This document shows positions 43,860 to 52,819 of a DNA stretch of 64,000 nucleotides, one piece after another. This DNA is from Clavibacter tessellarius (lineage in GTDB: Bacteria; Actinomycetota; Actinomycetes; Actinomycetales; Microbacteriaceae): NCBI RefSeq assembly GCF_001618005.1, contig NZ_LQXA01000039.1, positions 1 to 64,000 on the forward strand, in the 5' to 3' direction. Both the position numbers and the translations under genes were made by a program. How positions within the stretch are numbered: the first letter of the stretch is position 1; the number at the start of each line of letters is the position of its first letter. Below the pieces are notes generated by a model. The model had not been told where the DNA came from, ran no database searches, and worked only from the letters and a program-made list of their open reading frames with translations.

Positions 43860-45341
43860 ATGACCGCATCCACCCCGTCCGAGACCAACCTCCTGGCCGG
43901 CACGCCCACCGCGCTGCTGATCGGCGGCGACCGCGTCGACGCCGAGGGCGGCGCGAGGTTCGATGTGCGGGATCCCGCCACCGACGAGGTCATCGCCCGG
44001 GTCGCCGACGCCCGTCCGGCCGACGGCATGCGCGCGTTCGACGCCGCGGTGGACGCCGCGCGGGAGTGGGCCGCGACCGCGCCGCGCGTACGGGGCGAGA
44101 TCCTGCGCCGGGCCTTCGACCTCCTGCAGGAGCGCAAGGACGAGTTCGCCCTCCTCATGACGCTGGAGATGGGCAAGCCGCTCGCCGAGTCGCTCGGCGA
44201 GGTGACGTACGGCGGCGAGTTCCTCCGCTGGTTCTCCGAGGAGGCCGTGCGCATCACGGGCCGCTACGGCGTCAACCCCGAGGGCACCGGTCGCATGATC
44301 GTGTCGCAGCACCCGGTCGGCCCGGTCCTCCTCATCACCCCGTGGAACTTCCCGCTCGCCATGGCGACCCGCAAGATCGCGCCGGCGCTCGCCGCGGGCT
44401 GCACCGTGGTGATCAAGCCGGCCGACCTCACGCCGCTCACCACGCTGCGCTTCGCCGAGCTGCTCGCCGAGGCGGGGCTGCCGGCGGGCGTGCTCAACGT
44501 GATCCCCACCACGGACGCCGCGGGCGTCACCGGTCCGCTCATCGCCGACCCGCGGCTGCGCAAGCTGAGCTTCACGGGATCGACGCCCGTCGGGCGCCAG
44601 CTCGGCGCGCAGGCGGCCGAGAACGTGCTGCGGGTGTCGCTCGAGCTCGGCGGCAACGCGCCGTTCGTGGTGTTCGAGGACGCGGACCTCGACAAGGCCG
44701 TGGAGGGCGCCATGGCGGCCAAGTTCCGCAACGTCGGGCAGGCGTGCACCGCCGCCAACCGCTTCATCGTGCAGGCCTCGATCGCCGACGCGTTCGCCGA
44801 CCGCCTCCGGGAGCGCATCGACGCGATGCGGATCGGGCGCGGCACCGAGGAGGGCGTGACCGTGGGGCCGCTCATCGACGGCCGCGCCGTCGACAAGGCC
44901 GACCGGCTCGTGCGCGACGCCGTGGAGCGCGGGGCGGACGTGCGCGCGGGCGGCGAGCCCCGCGACGGCGCCGGGCACTTCTACCCGCCGACGCTCCTCA
45001 CCGGGGTCGTCGAGGGCAGCGACATCCTGCGCGAGGAGATCTTCGGCCCGGTCGTCGCGATCGTGCCGTTCGACGACGAGGACGACGCCGTGCGCCTCGC
45101 CAACGACACCGAGTTCGGCCTCGTCTCGTACGTCTTCACGCGCGACCTCGCGCGCGGCCAGCGGATGATCGAGCGGCTCGAGACGGGCATGACGGGCCTC
45201 AACATGGGCGTCATCTCCAACGCGGCGGCGCCGTTCGGCGGCGTGAAGCAGTCCGGGCTCGGCCGCGAGGGCGGGCTCGAGGGCATCCACGAGTACCTGG
45301 ACACGAAGTACACGCTCACGCCCGACCCGTTCGCCGGCTAG
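43860..45341 (+). CDS. gabD: NAD(P)-dependent succinate-semialdehyde dehydrogenase
   Basis: 493 residues. It oxidises succinate semialdehyde to succinate. Aldehyde-dehydrogenase features: TPWNFPLAM, GSTPVGRQLGAQAAENV, Glu in LELGGNAPFVVFEDADLD, and the catalytic Cys in NVGQACTAANRFIV. The C-terminus matches GabD-type enzymes (PFGGVKQSGLGREGGLEGIHEYLDTKY). Cofactor preference is not predictable. A related broad-substrate aldehyde dehydrogenase is the alternative. The stop touches the next start (TAGTGG). Confidence 0.93.
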   Translation: MTASTPSETNLLAGTPTALLIGGDRVDAEGGARFDVRDPATDEVIARVADARPADGMRAFDAAVDAAREWAATAPRVRGEILRRAFDLLQERKDEFALLMTLEMGKPLAESLGEVTYGGEFLRWFSEEAVRITGRYGVNPEGTGRMIVSQHPVGPVLLITPWNFPLAMATRKIAPALAAGCTVVIKPADLTPLTTLRFAELLAEAGLPAGVLNVIPTTDAAGVTGPLIADPRLRKLSFTGSTPVGRQLGAQAAENVLRVSLELGGNAPFVVFEDADLDKAVEGAMAAKFRNVGQACTAANRFIVQASIADAFADRLRERIDAMRIGRGTEEGVTVGPLIDGRAVDKADRLVRDAVERGADVRAGGEPRDGAGHFYPPTLLTGVVEGSDILREEIFGPVVAIVPFDDEDDAVRLANDTEFGLVSYVFTRDLARGQRMIERLETGMTGLNMGVISNAAAPFGGVKQSGLGREGGLEGIHEYLDTKYTLTPDPFAG

Positions 45342-46159
45342 TGGCGCACGTCGTCGAGGTCACGGACCTCGCGGATCCGCGGCTCGCCGACTACAGCCAC
45401 CGCACCGACGTCGCGCTCCGGAAGGCGGAGGGCGCGGGCCACGGGATCTACCTGGCGGAGTCGGCGCTCGTGCTGGAGCGGGCGCTGCGGGCGGGGCACG
45501 CGCCGCGGTCCGTGCTCGCGCTCGGCGGCACGGTCGATGAGGCGCTGGCGCTCGTGGGCGACCGGGACGTGCCCGTGTTCACGGGACCGGGGGAGCTGCT
45601 CGCGGAGCTCACCGGGTACGTGCTCCATCGCGGGGTCGTCGCGTCGCTCGACCGGCCGCCCCTGCGGTCGGTCGCGTCGCTGCTCGCGGACGCGCGGCGG
45701 GTCGTCGTGCTCGAGGACGTCGTGGACCCCACGAACGTCGGCGCCATCTTCCGTTCGGTCGGCGCGATCGGGGCGGACGCCGTGCTCGTGACGCCGCGCT
45801 GCACGGATCCCTTCTACCGTCGGGCCATCCGCGTGAGCATGGGCACCGTGCTGCAGGTGCCGTGGACCCGCGCGGGGGAGTGGCCGGAGACGCGCCAGGC
45901 GCTCGCCGACGCCGGCTTCCACGTCGCCGCGCTCGCCCTCACGCCGGATGCGGTCTCGCTGCGGGACTTCCGCGCCGACGCGCACGAGCGGCTCGCCATC
46001 GTGCTCGGCTCGGAGGGGCCGGGGCTCTCGGCGGAGGCGATCGCATCGGCCGACACGGTCGTCCGGATCCCGATGGCGCACGGCATCGACTCGCTGAACG
46101 TCGCCGCCGCCAGCGCGGTGGCGCTGTACGCGCTCACGGCGTCCCCGGCCAGCGCCTAG
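45341..46159 (+). CDS. SpoU/TrmH family RNA 2'-O-methyltransferase
   Basis: 272 residues; the GTG shares one base with the gabD stop. It methylates 2'-hydroxyls of tRNA or rRNA. The N-terminal ~95 residues are a substrate-binding domain. The SPOUT knot has the motifs VVVLEDVVDPTNVGAIFRSVGAIGADAVLVT, LAIVLGSEGPGLSAEAIASAD and VRIPMAHGIDSLNVAAASAVALY. These correspond to motifs 1-3 of the family. The target nucleotide is not predictable. A TAGCCT near the end probably serves the next gene. Confidence 0.93.
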   Translation: MAHVVEVTDLADPRLADYSHRTDVALRKAEGAGHGIYLAESALVLERALRAGHAPRSVLALGGTVDEALALVGDRDVPVFTGPGELLAELTGYVLHRGVVASLDRPPLRSVASLLADARRVVVLEDVVDPTNVGAIFRSVGAIGADAVLVTPRCTDPFYRRAIRVSMGTVLQVPWTRAGEWPETRQALADAGFHVAALALTPDAVSLRDFRADAHERLAIVLGSEGPGLSAEAIASADTVVRIPMAHGIDSLNVAAASAVALYALTASPASA

Positions 46160-46186
46160 CCTGGCGTCAGCCACCAGGAGGTCCCG

Positions 46187-46546
46187 ATGCCCGCACGATC
46201 CTCACGCCGCCGCCCCACGCGCCTCGCCGTCGTCTACCTCGTCCTCGCGGCGGCCGGCCTCGTGCTCACCTGGTCGGCGAACATCCGCGTGATGACGGAG
46301 GGCCGCGACTTCCTCGCCGACCTCGGCGCGGGCGGCCCGGCCGTGTCGTCGCTGTCGTGGGACCTGCTGATCGCCGCGGTCGCGAGCGTCACCTTCATCA
46401 TCGTGGAGGGGCGCCGGCTCCGGATGCGGCGGGTGTGGATCTACGTGCTGCTCGCGCCGCTCGTGGCGTTCGCCGTCGCGCTGCCGGTGTTCCTCGCAGC
46501 GCGGGAGATGCACCTGGCCGCGGCGGGACGCCCGGAGACGACCTGA
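46187..46546 (+). CDS. DUF2834 small membrane protein
   Basis: 119 residues; the ATG has AGGAGG upstream and a TAGCCT near 46158-46163. Three helices (about 13-30, 56-75, 84-105) are separated by short loops. The stretch SLSWDLLIAAVASVTFIIVEGRRLRMRRVWIYVLLAPLVAFAVALPVFLAARE is the DUF2834 pattern. Function unknown; predicted inner membrane. Convergent with the ABC exporter gene, 3 bp apart. Confidence 0.85.
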   Translation: MPARSSRRRPTRLAVVYLVLAAAGLVLTWSANIRVMTEGRDFLADLGAGGPAVSSLSWDLLIAAVASVTFIIVEGRRLRMRRVWIYVLLAPLVAFAVALPVFLAAREMHLAAAGRPETT

Positions 46547-46549
46547 GCG

Positions 46550-48493
46550 CTACACCAGCAGCTGGTGCTTCGCGAGGTCGCGGTACAGCGGCGTCGAGAC
46601 GACGAGCTCCGCGTGCGTGCCCGTGCCGACCACGCGGCCCTTCTCGACGACGACGATGAGGTCGCTGTCGACGACGGTCGAGAGCCGGTGCGCGATGACG
46701 ATGAGGGTGCGGTGCTCGGCGACCGCGTCGATGGCCTTGCGGAGCAGCTGCTCGTTGAGGCCGTCGAGGCTGGACGTCGACTCGTCGAGCAGCAGGATCG
46801 GCGGCGCGGAGAGCAGGGTGCGCGCGATGGCGAGGCGCTGGCGCTCGCCGCCGGAGAGCATGATGCCGTCCTCGCCGACGGGCGCGTCGAGGCCGAGCTC
46901 GTTGCGGGCGAGCACCTCCGTGAGGTTGACGGCATGCAGGACCTTCACGCAGTCCTCGTCGGTCGCGTCGAACGCGGTGAGCGTGAGGTTCTCGCGCAGC
47001 GTGCCGGCGAGCACGGGGGCGTCCTGCTCGACGTAGCCGATCTGGCGGCGGAGGTCCTCGCGGTCGAGAGCCCGGATGTCGCGGCCGCCGACGCGCACGA
47101 CGCCGGAGGTCGGGTCGTAGAAGCGCTCGATGAGCGCGAGGATCGTGCTCTTGCCCGCGCCTGACGGGCCGACGAGCGCGATCCGCGTGCCCCGCTCGGC
47201 ACGGAAGCTGATGCCCTGGAGGACGCCGCCGCCGGTGCGGTCGGCGCCGGGTGCGGCGTCGTCGTCGGCGCCGGATCCGCTCGCGGAGGATGCGCCGTCC
47301 TCGCCGTCCTCGCCGTCCTCGCCGTCCTCGTCGTCGGCCGAGGCCGCCACCGGATAGGCGAACCGCACGTCCACGAGCTCCACGGCGGGCGCGTCGGCGC
47401 GGTCGTCCGCGGCGGGCGCGTCGTCGCGGAGGCGGCCGGCGAGCTCCGCGTCGCCGTCGGTCTCGACGGGCAGCTTCACGATCTCCTGGATCCGGCCGAG
47501 CGCGCCGAGCGCCTGGTTCACGGCGGTCACGGCGCCGAACGCCTGGCCGAGCGGCATGATCATGAGGAACAGGAAGAGGATGAACGCCACGAGGTCGCCC
47601 ACCGCGATGGCACCCGACGCGACGCGGAACCCGCCCACGCCGACCACCACGAGGAACGACGCCTGCAGGGCGATGCCCGCGATCGGCACCACCACGGCCG
47701 ACGCCTTCGCGACCTTGATGCCCATCTCCCACGCGCCCTCGGCGTCCTGCTCGATGGTGCGGATCTCGCGGTCGGTGGCGTTGCTCGCGCGCACGGTGCG
47801 GATCGCGCCGATGGCCCGCTCCACGCTCGCGGCCAGGTCGCCGACCTTGCGCTGCGCGCGCTGGCTGGCGACGCGGATCCGGCCGGAGAGGCCCACGACC
47901 GCGACGACCGAGACGGCGACGACCAGCACGGTGAGGCCGAGGAGCACCGGGTCGATGATGAACATCGCGATGATCGCGCCGAGGAACGTGACGGCGCCGC
48001 CGATCGCCTCGACGAGTCCCTGCGTGAGGACCGCGCGGAGGAGCGTGGTGTCGGAGCCGACGCGGGAGACCAGGTCGCCCGTGCGGCGCGTGTCGAACTC
48101 GGAGATGGGGAGGCGGAGGATGCGGCGCACGAGCGTGCGGCGCGACGAGAGGACGATGCCCTCGCCCATCCGCTGCAGCAGGTAGTGCTGGTAGCCGGAG
48201 AGGAGCCCGGACACGACGACGAGGCCGACGAGCGCCCACACGAGGGCGCCGAGCGCGCCGCCCGCCTGCACGACGCCCACCACGCGCTGCACGAGGAGCG
48301 GCTGGCCGAGGCTGGCGGCCGCGCCGAGCACGCTGAGCACGATGACGAAGGCCATCAGCCCGCGCTGCTCGAGGATGTAGGGCAGCAGCTCCGAGAAGCG
48401 CGCGCGGGGCCCGTCGTCGGCGGAGTCGCGGCGCGCGAACGGGTTGCGGGACCGGGCGCGCGGGGCGGCGGTGGAGGGGCGGGCGGTGCTCAT
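46550..48493 (-). CDS. ABC transporter with fused membrane and ATPase domains
   Basis: 647 residues; the ATG is at 48491-48493 with GGAG upstream. It is an ABC exporter half-transporter forming a homodimer. Six membrane helices (about 45-310) are followed by a nucleotide-binding domain: Walker A GPSGAGKST, signature LSGGERQRLAIARTLLS, Walker B ILLLDESTSSLDG and H-loop IVIAHRLSTV. Between strand 1 (RFAYPVAA) and the Walker A strand (GVLQGISF) sits a ~40-residue acidic, Gly-rich insertion (47232-47352), with four EDG repeats. Insertions there are unusual, since this loop normally contacts nucleotide. Substrate unknown; related exporters handle drugs or lipids. Confidence 0.92.
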   Translation of the reverse strand: MSTARPSTAAPRARSRNPFARRDSADDGPRARFSELLPYILEQRGLMAFVIVLSVLGAAASLGQPLLVQRVVGVVQAGGALGALVWALVGLVVVSGLLSGYQHYLLQRMGEGIVLSSRRTLVRRILRLPISEFDTRRTGDLVSRVGSDTTLLRAVLTQGLVEAIGGAVTFLGAIIAMFIIDPVLLGLTVLVVAVSVVAVVGLSGRIRVASQRAQRKVGDLAASVERAIGAIRTVRASNATDREIRTIEQDAEGAWEMGIKVAKASAVVVPIAGIALQASFLVVVGVGGFRVASGAIAVGDLVAFILFLFLMIMPLGQAFGAVTAVNQALGALGRIQEIVKLPVETDGDAELAGRLRDDAPAADDRADAPAVELVDVRFAYPVAASADDEDGEDGEDGEDGASSASGSGADDDAAPGADRTGGGVLQGISFRAERGTRIALVGPSGAGKSTILALIERFYDPTSGVVRVGGRDIRALDREDLRRQIGYVEQDAPVLAGTLRENLTLTAFDATDEDCVKVLHAVNLTEVLARNELGLDAPVGEDGIMLSGGERQRLAIARTLLSAPPILLLDESTSSLDGLNEQLLRKAIDAVAEHRTLIVIAHRLSTVVDSDLIVVVEKGRVVGTGTHAELVVSTPLYRDLAKHQLLV

Positions 48494-48694
48494 GCGTGTT
48501 CTCCGGGGGTGGTGAGCGTGGTCGAGGCGGGCGGCCGCGGTCTCCCGCAGGGCGTCGTCGGCGGGGCCGGGGGCCCGGGATCGGGCGCGTCGCACCGCCT
48601 CCAGGACTCTACGCGCCGGGCGCCGGGGGTCCGCCGGGCGGGGGCGGACGCGCGCCGCGCATTCCCGCCCATGGTGGAAAAGCGCTCGGCTCCC

Positions 48695-48700
48695 TAGGCT
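48695..48700 (+). promoter_or_regulatory. -10 hexamer for leaderless ABC-2 ATPase gene
   Basis: TAGGCT ends 8 nt before the GTG at 48709; the divergent exporter gene starts at 48493. Confidence 0.5.
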
Positions 48701-48708
48701 TGCTGATC

Positions 48709-49635
48709 GTGCCCACCCCCGTCATCACCGCCGACCGCCTCGTGAAGAAGTACGGCGACCACGTCGCCGTCGACGGCCTCTCCTTCGAGGTCGCGCCCGG
48801 CGAGTCCTTCGGGCTCCTCGGCCCGAACGGCGCCGGCAAGTCCACGACCATGCGCATGATCGGCGCGGTCTCCTCGCGCACGGGCGGCACGCTCGACATC
48901 CTCGGGCTCGACCCCGACACGCACGGCCCCGAGATCCGCTCGCAGCTGGGCGTCGTGCCGCAGGCCGACAACCTCGACCTGGAGCTCAAGGCGCGCGACA
49001 ACCTCATCGTCTACGGCCGCTACTTCGGGCTTCCGCGCAAGCAGGTCGCCGCGCGCGCCGACGAGCTGCTCGAGTTCGCGCAGCTGAGCGACCGCGCGGG
49101 CGCCAAGGTCGACGACCTCTCCGGCGGCATGAAGCGGCGCCTCACCATCGCGCGCGCCCTCATCAGCGACCCGCGGATCCTGCTGCTCGACGAGCCGACG
49201 ACGGGCCTCGACCCGCAGGCCCGCCACATCCTCTGGGACCGCCTCTTCCGCCTCAAGGAGCAGGGCACGACGCTCGTGCTCACGACGCACTACATGGACG
49301 AGGCCGAGCAGCTGTGCGACCGGATCGTCGTGGTCGACGAGGGCCGGATCATGGCCGAGGGCTCGCCCGCGTCCCTCATCCGCGACCACTCCAGCCGCGA
49401 GGTGCTCGAGGTGCGCTTCGGCTCCGATCGCAACGAGTCCGCGTCGCGCGAGATCGCCGGGTACGGCGACCGCGTGGAGGTGCTGCCCGACCGCGTGCTC
49501 GTCTACGCGTCCGACGGCGAGGCCGTGCTCAGCCGGATCCTCGAGCAGGGCCTGAAGCCCATCACCACTCTCGTGCGCCGCTCCAGCCTCGAGGACGTCT
49601 TCCTCCGCCTCACGGGACGGAGCCTGGTCGAGTGA
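48709..49635 (+). CDS. ABC transporter ATP-binding protein (DrrA-like)
   Basis: 308 residues from GTG 48709. ATPase of an ABC-2 type exporter, with two permease genes overlapped in order. Walker A GPNGAGKST (~37-45), Q-loop VPQADNLDLEL, signature LSGGMKRRLTIARAL, Walker B ILLLDEPTTGLDPQ, H-loop TTHYMDEAEQLCD. The C-terminal ~75 residues are the DrrA-type regulatory domain. It is probably a drug or lipid/glycoconjugate exporter. The stop overlaps the first permease (GTGA). Confidence 0.94.
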   Translation: MPTPVITADRLVKKYGDHVAVDGLSFEVAPGESFGLLGPNGAGKSTTMRMIGAVSSRTGGTLDILGLDPDTHGPEIRSQLGVVPQADNLDLELKARDNLIVYGRYFGLPRKQVAARADELLEFAQLSDRAGAKVDDLSGGMKRRLTIARALISDPRILLLDEPTTGLDPQARHILWDRLFRLKEQGTTLVLTTHYMDEAEQLCDRIVVVDEGRIMAEGSPASLIRDHSSREVLEVRFGSDRNESASREIAGYGDRVEVLPDRVLVYASDGEAVLSRILEQGLKPITTLVRRSSLEDVFLRLTGRSLVE

Positions 49636-50519
49636 GCGTCGTCGACCGCAGCGCCGCCGCCGGGGGAGCGGCCGCCGACGGGCCCCGCGACGGCGCCGAC
49701 GACCGGGCGCGCGCCCTCGCCGGCGGCGTCCGCCCGCGCCGCTTCGGCGGCTGGTACGCCGCCGAGCACCGCCTGCTCGGGATCCGCGCCTACCTCGGCA
49801 CGGCCCTCGCCACCGGCATCGCGAGCCCGTACGTCTACCTCTACGCGCTCGGCGTCGGCCTCGCCACGGTCGTCGACCGCGGCACGGGCGCGAACCAGGC
49901 GCTCGGCGTCAGCTTCCTGGTGTTCGTCGCGCCCGCGCTCCTCGCGACGAGCGCCATGACGGTCGCGAGCGAGGAGTTCAGCTACCCGATCTTCGGCGGC
50001 TTCAAGTGGAACCCCGTGTTCCACGCCATGAACGCGTCGCCGCTCACGCCGGCCCAGATCGTCGACGGCCAGGTGATCGGCGTGGCGATCCGCATGGCGC
50101 CCACGTGCATCGCTTACTTCGCGTTCATGCTGCTCTTCGGCGCGGTGCCGCTCGGCACGGGCGTCCTCGCGATCGGCGCCGCCGTGCTCACCGGCATGGC
50201 CATCGGCGTGATGCTCATGGCCTACGTCGCGACCCTCACGCAGGACACCGGCCAGATCGCCATGGTGATGCGCTTCGTCATCACGCCGCTGTCGCTGTTC
50301 TCGGGCACGTTCTTCCCGCTCACGCAGTTCCCGATCTGGCTGCAGTGGATCGGCTGGATCTCGCCGCTCTGGCACGGCACCGAGCTCGGGCGGGTCGCCA
50401 CCTACGGGATGCAGGAGCCGCTCTGGCTGACGCTCGCGCACGTCGCGTACCTGCTGCTCTGGCTCGCGGTGGGCTGGGCGCTGGCCCGCCGCGTCGCGAC
50501 GAGGAGGCTCCGCGCATGA
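49632..50519 (+). CDS. ABC-2 type permease, first of two
   Basis: 295 residues; overlaps the ATPase gene. After a ~40-residue polar N-terminus come six helices with the family text LFSGTFFPLTQFPIWLQWIGWISPLWHGTELGR, a signature of the ABC2_membrane fold. It overlaps the second permease by ATGA. The two permeases likely form a heterodimer under one ATPase, as in DrrB pairs. Confidence 0.92.
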   Translation: MSVVDRSAAAGGAAADGPRDGADDRARALAGGVRPRRFGGWYAAEHRLLGIRAYLGTALATGIASPYVYLYALGVGLATVVDRGTGANQALGVSFLVFVAPALLATSAMTVASEEFSYPIFGGFKWNPVFHAMNASPLTPAQIVDGQVIGVAIRMAPTCIAYFAFMLLFGAVPLGTGVLAIGAAVLTGMAIGVMLMAYVATLTQDTGQIAMVMRFVITPLSLFSGTFFPLTQFPIWLQWIGWISPLWHGTELGRVATYGMQEPLWLTLAHVAYLLLWLAVGWALARRVATRRLRA

Positions 50520-51358
50520 CCGGATCCACGATGCCCGCGGACGCCCCCGCACCGGCCGCCCGCCGGAGCCGCGGCGGCCCCCGCGCGCTCTACGCCGGCA
50601 ACGCTCGCTCGGTCCTCTCCCGCGGCCTGCTCGCCACGCGCAGCACCAACTGGACCGTCGTCCTCTCCGGCTTCTTCGAGCCCGTCTTCTACCTGCTCGC
50701 CATGGGCATCGGCCTCGGCTCGCTCGTGGGCGACGTGACCACGAGCACGGGCCAGCCGGTGCCGTACGCCGCCTACATCGCGCCCGCGCTCCTCGCCGTC
50801 TCGGCCATGAACGGCGCCGTCTACGACTCCACCTGGAACGTCTTCTTCAAGATGAACCACTCGAAGCTGTACCAGGGCATGCTCGCGACCTCGCTCGGCC
50901 CGCTCGACGTGGCCTTCGGCGAGATCTCGCTGGCGCTGCTGCGCGGCGTCGTCTACTCGTCGGGCTTCCTCGTCGTGATGCAGGTGCTCGGCTTGAATCT
51001 GTCGTGGTGGGCGATCCTCGCGCTGCCCTCGGTCGTGCTCGTGGCGCTGGCGTTCGCGAGCTTCGGCATGGCGGTGACGAGCTACATGAAGACGTTCCAG
51101 CAGATGGACTGGATCAACTTCATCCTGCTGCCCATGTTCCTGTTCTCGGCGACCTTCTACCCGCTGTCGGTCTACCCGGCGTGGATCCAGACGGTGATCC
51201 AGGCGCTGCCGCTCTGGCACGCGGTGGAGCTCGTGCGCGGCTTCACGACGGGCGCGATCTCGTTCGCGGTCGTCGGCCACGTGCTCTACTTCGCGGTGAT
51301 GACGGCGATCGGCCTGGTCTTCACGACGCGGCGGCTGCGGATCCTGTTCCTCGACTGA
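50516..51358 (+). CDS. ABC-2 type permease, second of two
   Basis: 280 residues; the ATG overlaps the previous stop. Six helices and the text LFSATFYPLSVYPAWIQTVIQALPLWHAVELVRGFTTG match the paired permease. Its last 38 bp overlap tail-to-tail with the convergent MFS gene. Confidence 0.92.
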   Translation: MTGSTMPADAPAPAARRSRGGPRALYAGNARSVLSRGLLATRSTNWTVVLSGFFEPVFYLLAMGIGLGSLVGDVTTSTGQPVPYAAYIAPALLAVSAMNGAVYDSTWNVFFKMNHSKLYQGMLATSLGPLDVAFGEISLALLRGVVYSSGFLVVMQVLGLNLSWWAILALPSVVLVALAFASFGMAVTSYMKTFQQMDWINFILLPMFLFSATFYPLSVYPAWIQTVIQALPLWHAVELVRGFTTGAISFAVVGHVLYFAVMTAIGLVFTTRRLRILFLD

Positions 51359-52673
51359 GGCCGCTCGCCACCAGCCCGAGCCCGGCGCCGCCCATCACCA
51401 CGGCCGCCGCGGCCATCGCGACCGGGTAGGCGGCGGGCTGGGCGTCCGGCGGGAGGAGGGCGAGCACCTGCGCCGTCACGACGGTCGCGAGGAGCGACGA
51501 GGCCGCCAGCACCGTCGACGTGAGCGACGAGACCCGGCCCATGGTGCCGACGGGCGCCTCCGCCTGGAGGATCGGGCCCTGGGAGACGAGGAACACGGCG
51601 AAGACGAGGCCCGCCAGCCCCATGAGGATCGCCGCGGGCAGGAACGCGCGCACGGTCGAGTAGGCCGCGTAGGTGAGGCCGAGGGCGACGAGCGCGGCCG
51701 GCAGCGCGCGCTCGGGACGGAGGCGGGCCACGAGCACGGGCGCCGTGAACGATCCGACGAGGCCGCCGACCGCGAACATGCCCGTCACCACGCCGTACTC
51801 GGCGGCCGTCAGCCCCATCGTGGTGAGGGCGACGAGGGCGAGGGTCGCGTTGTTGACCCCGAGGGTCACGCCGTAGGCGGCGAGGCCGGCCACGAGGATC
51901 CGGAGGCGCGGCGAGGCCTTCACGATCCGGATCCCGGCGGCCAGCTCCCCGCGGAACCGCGCGCGGGCGTTCGCGACTGCGCCGTGCGTGCCGCCGCCGC
52001 CCGCTCCCGCACCCGCTCCCGCCGGATCGCCGACCGCCGCCACGGCCCCGCGCTCCCGCACCGCGAGCACCAGCGCCGCCGACACGAGGAACGAGGCGGC
52101 GTCCATCACGATGGCGGGCTCCGGCCCCAGTGCCGCATAGACGGCCGGGCCCGCCATGGCCGAGAGGATCCCCACGCCCGTGCTCGCGAGCAGCGACCGG
52201 CCGGCGGCGGCGGCGCGGCGGTCCGCGGGCACGACCACCTGCACGAGGGCGGCGCGCGCCGGGTCGAAGAGCTGGGACGCGCAGCCGATGAGGAACTGGG
52301 TGGCGATGACCGTCCCGATCACCACGGGCACGGGTCCGGTCGCGGCGATCACCAGGAGCGGCACGAGGAGGGCGGCGCGCGCGAGGTCGGCCGCGATCAT
52401 CACGCGGCGCGCGGGCCAGCGGTCGACGAGCACGCCCGCCACCGGCGCGAGCAGGAGCCGCGGCAGGCTCGTCGCCGCGACGACGGCGCCGATGTACAGC
52501 GGCAGGGCCGGGTCGCCGGGCGCGAGACCCGTGGCGAGCCACACCGTGACGGTCGCCGCCAGCACGTACTCGCCGAACGCGGAGAGCGCCTGCGCGAGCC
52601 AGATCAGCGAGAACGAGCGCGAGATCAGGAGCGGGCGGCGGGGGCCGGGCGCGCGCGGGTCGGGGTCGGGCAC
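51321..52673 (-). CDS. MFS transporter (MFS_3 / drug-exporter type)
   Basis: 450 residues. The GTG (52671-52673) has GGAGG in front and gives VPDPDPRAPGPRRPLLISRSFSLIWLAQALSAFG, the family's N-terminal pattern; upstream codons are promoter (TACCGT). Twelve hydrophobic segments; PLYIGAVVAATSLPRLLLAPVAGVLVDRWPARRVMIAADLAR is the first conserved loop. It belongs to the TMR/enterobactin-exporter-like MFS group. Its 3' end overlaps the convergent permease gene by 38 bp, so transcription from either side could interfere. Confidence 0.9.
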   Translation of the reverse strand: MPDPDPRAPGPRRPLLISRSFSLIWLAQALSAFGEYVLAATVTVWLATGLAPGDPALPLYIGAVVAATSLPRLLLAPVAGVLVDRWPARRVMIAADLARAALLVPLLVIAATGPVPVVIGTVIATQFLIGCASQLFDPARAALVQVVVPADRRAAAAGRSLLASTGVGILSAMAGPAVYAALGPEPAIVMDAASFLVSAALVLAVRERGAVAAVGDPAGAGAGAGGGGTHGAVANARARFRGELAAGIRIVKASPRLRILVAGLAAYGVTLGVNNATLALVALTTMGLTAAEYGVVTGMFAVGGLVGSFTAPVLVARLRPERALPAALVALGLTYAAYSTVRAFLPAAILMGLAGLVFAVFLVSQGPILQAEAPVGTMGRVSSLTSTVLAASSLLATVVTAQVLALLPPDAQPAAYPVAMAAAAVVMGGAGLGLVASGLSRGTGSAAAAS

Positions 52674-52760
52674 GGGCGACCTCCGATCCGTCGTCTCCTC
52701 CCCACGGTAGCGGCAGGCGCGTCGGCGCCCGGGCGGTGCCAGCGCGGCGGATCCGCTCGG

Positions 52761-52766
52761 TACCCT
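52761..52766 (+). promoter_or_regulatory. -10 hexamer of the ribokinase gene
   Basis: TACCCT, 54 bp before the ATG at 52820. The leader contains GGGGGAGG as ribosome site. Confidence 0.5.
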
Positions 52767-52819
52767 GGCGGGGAGCGCCACCCGGGCGCGTCCGGCCTGG
52801 CCGGGGGAGGCAGGTGCCC

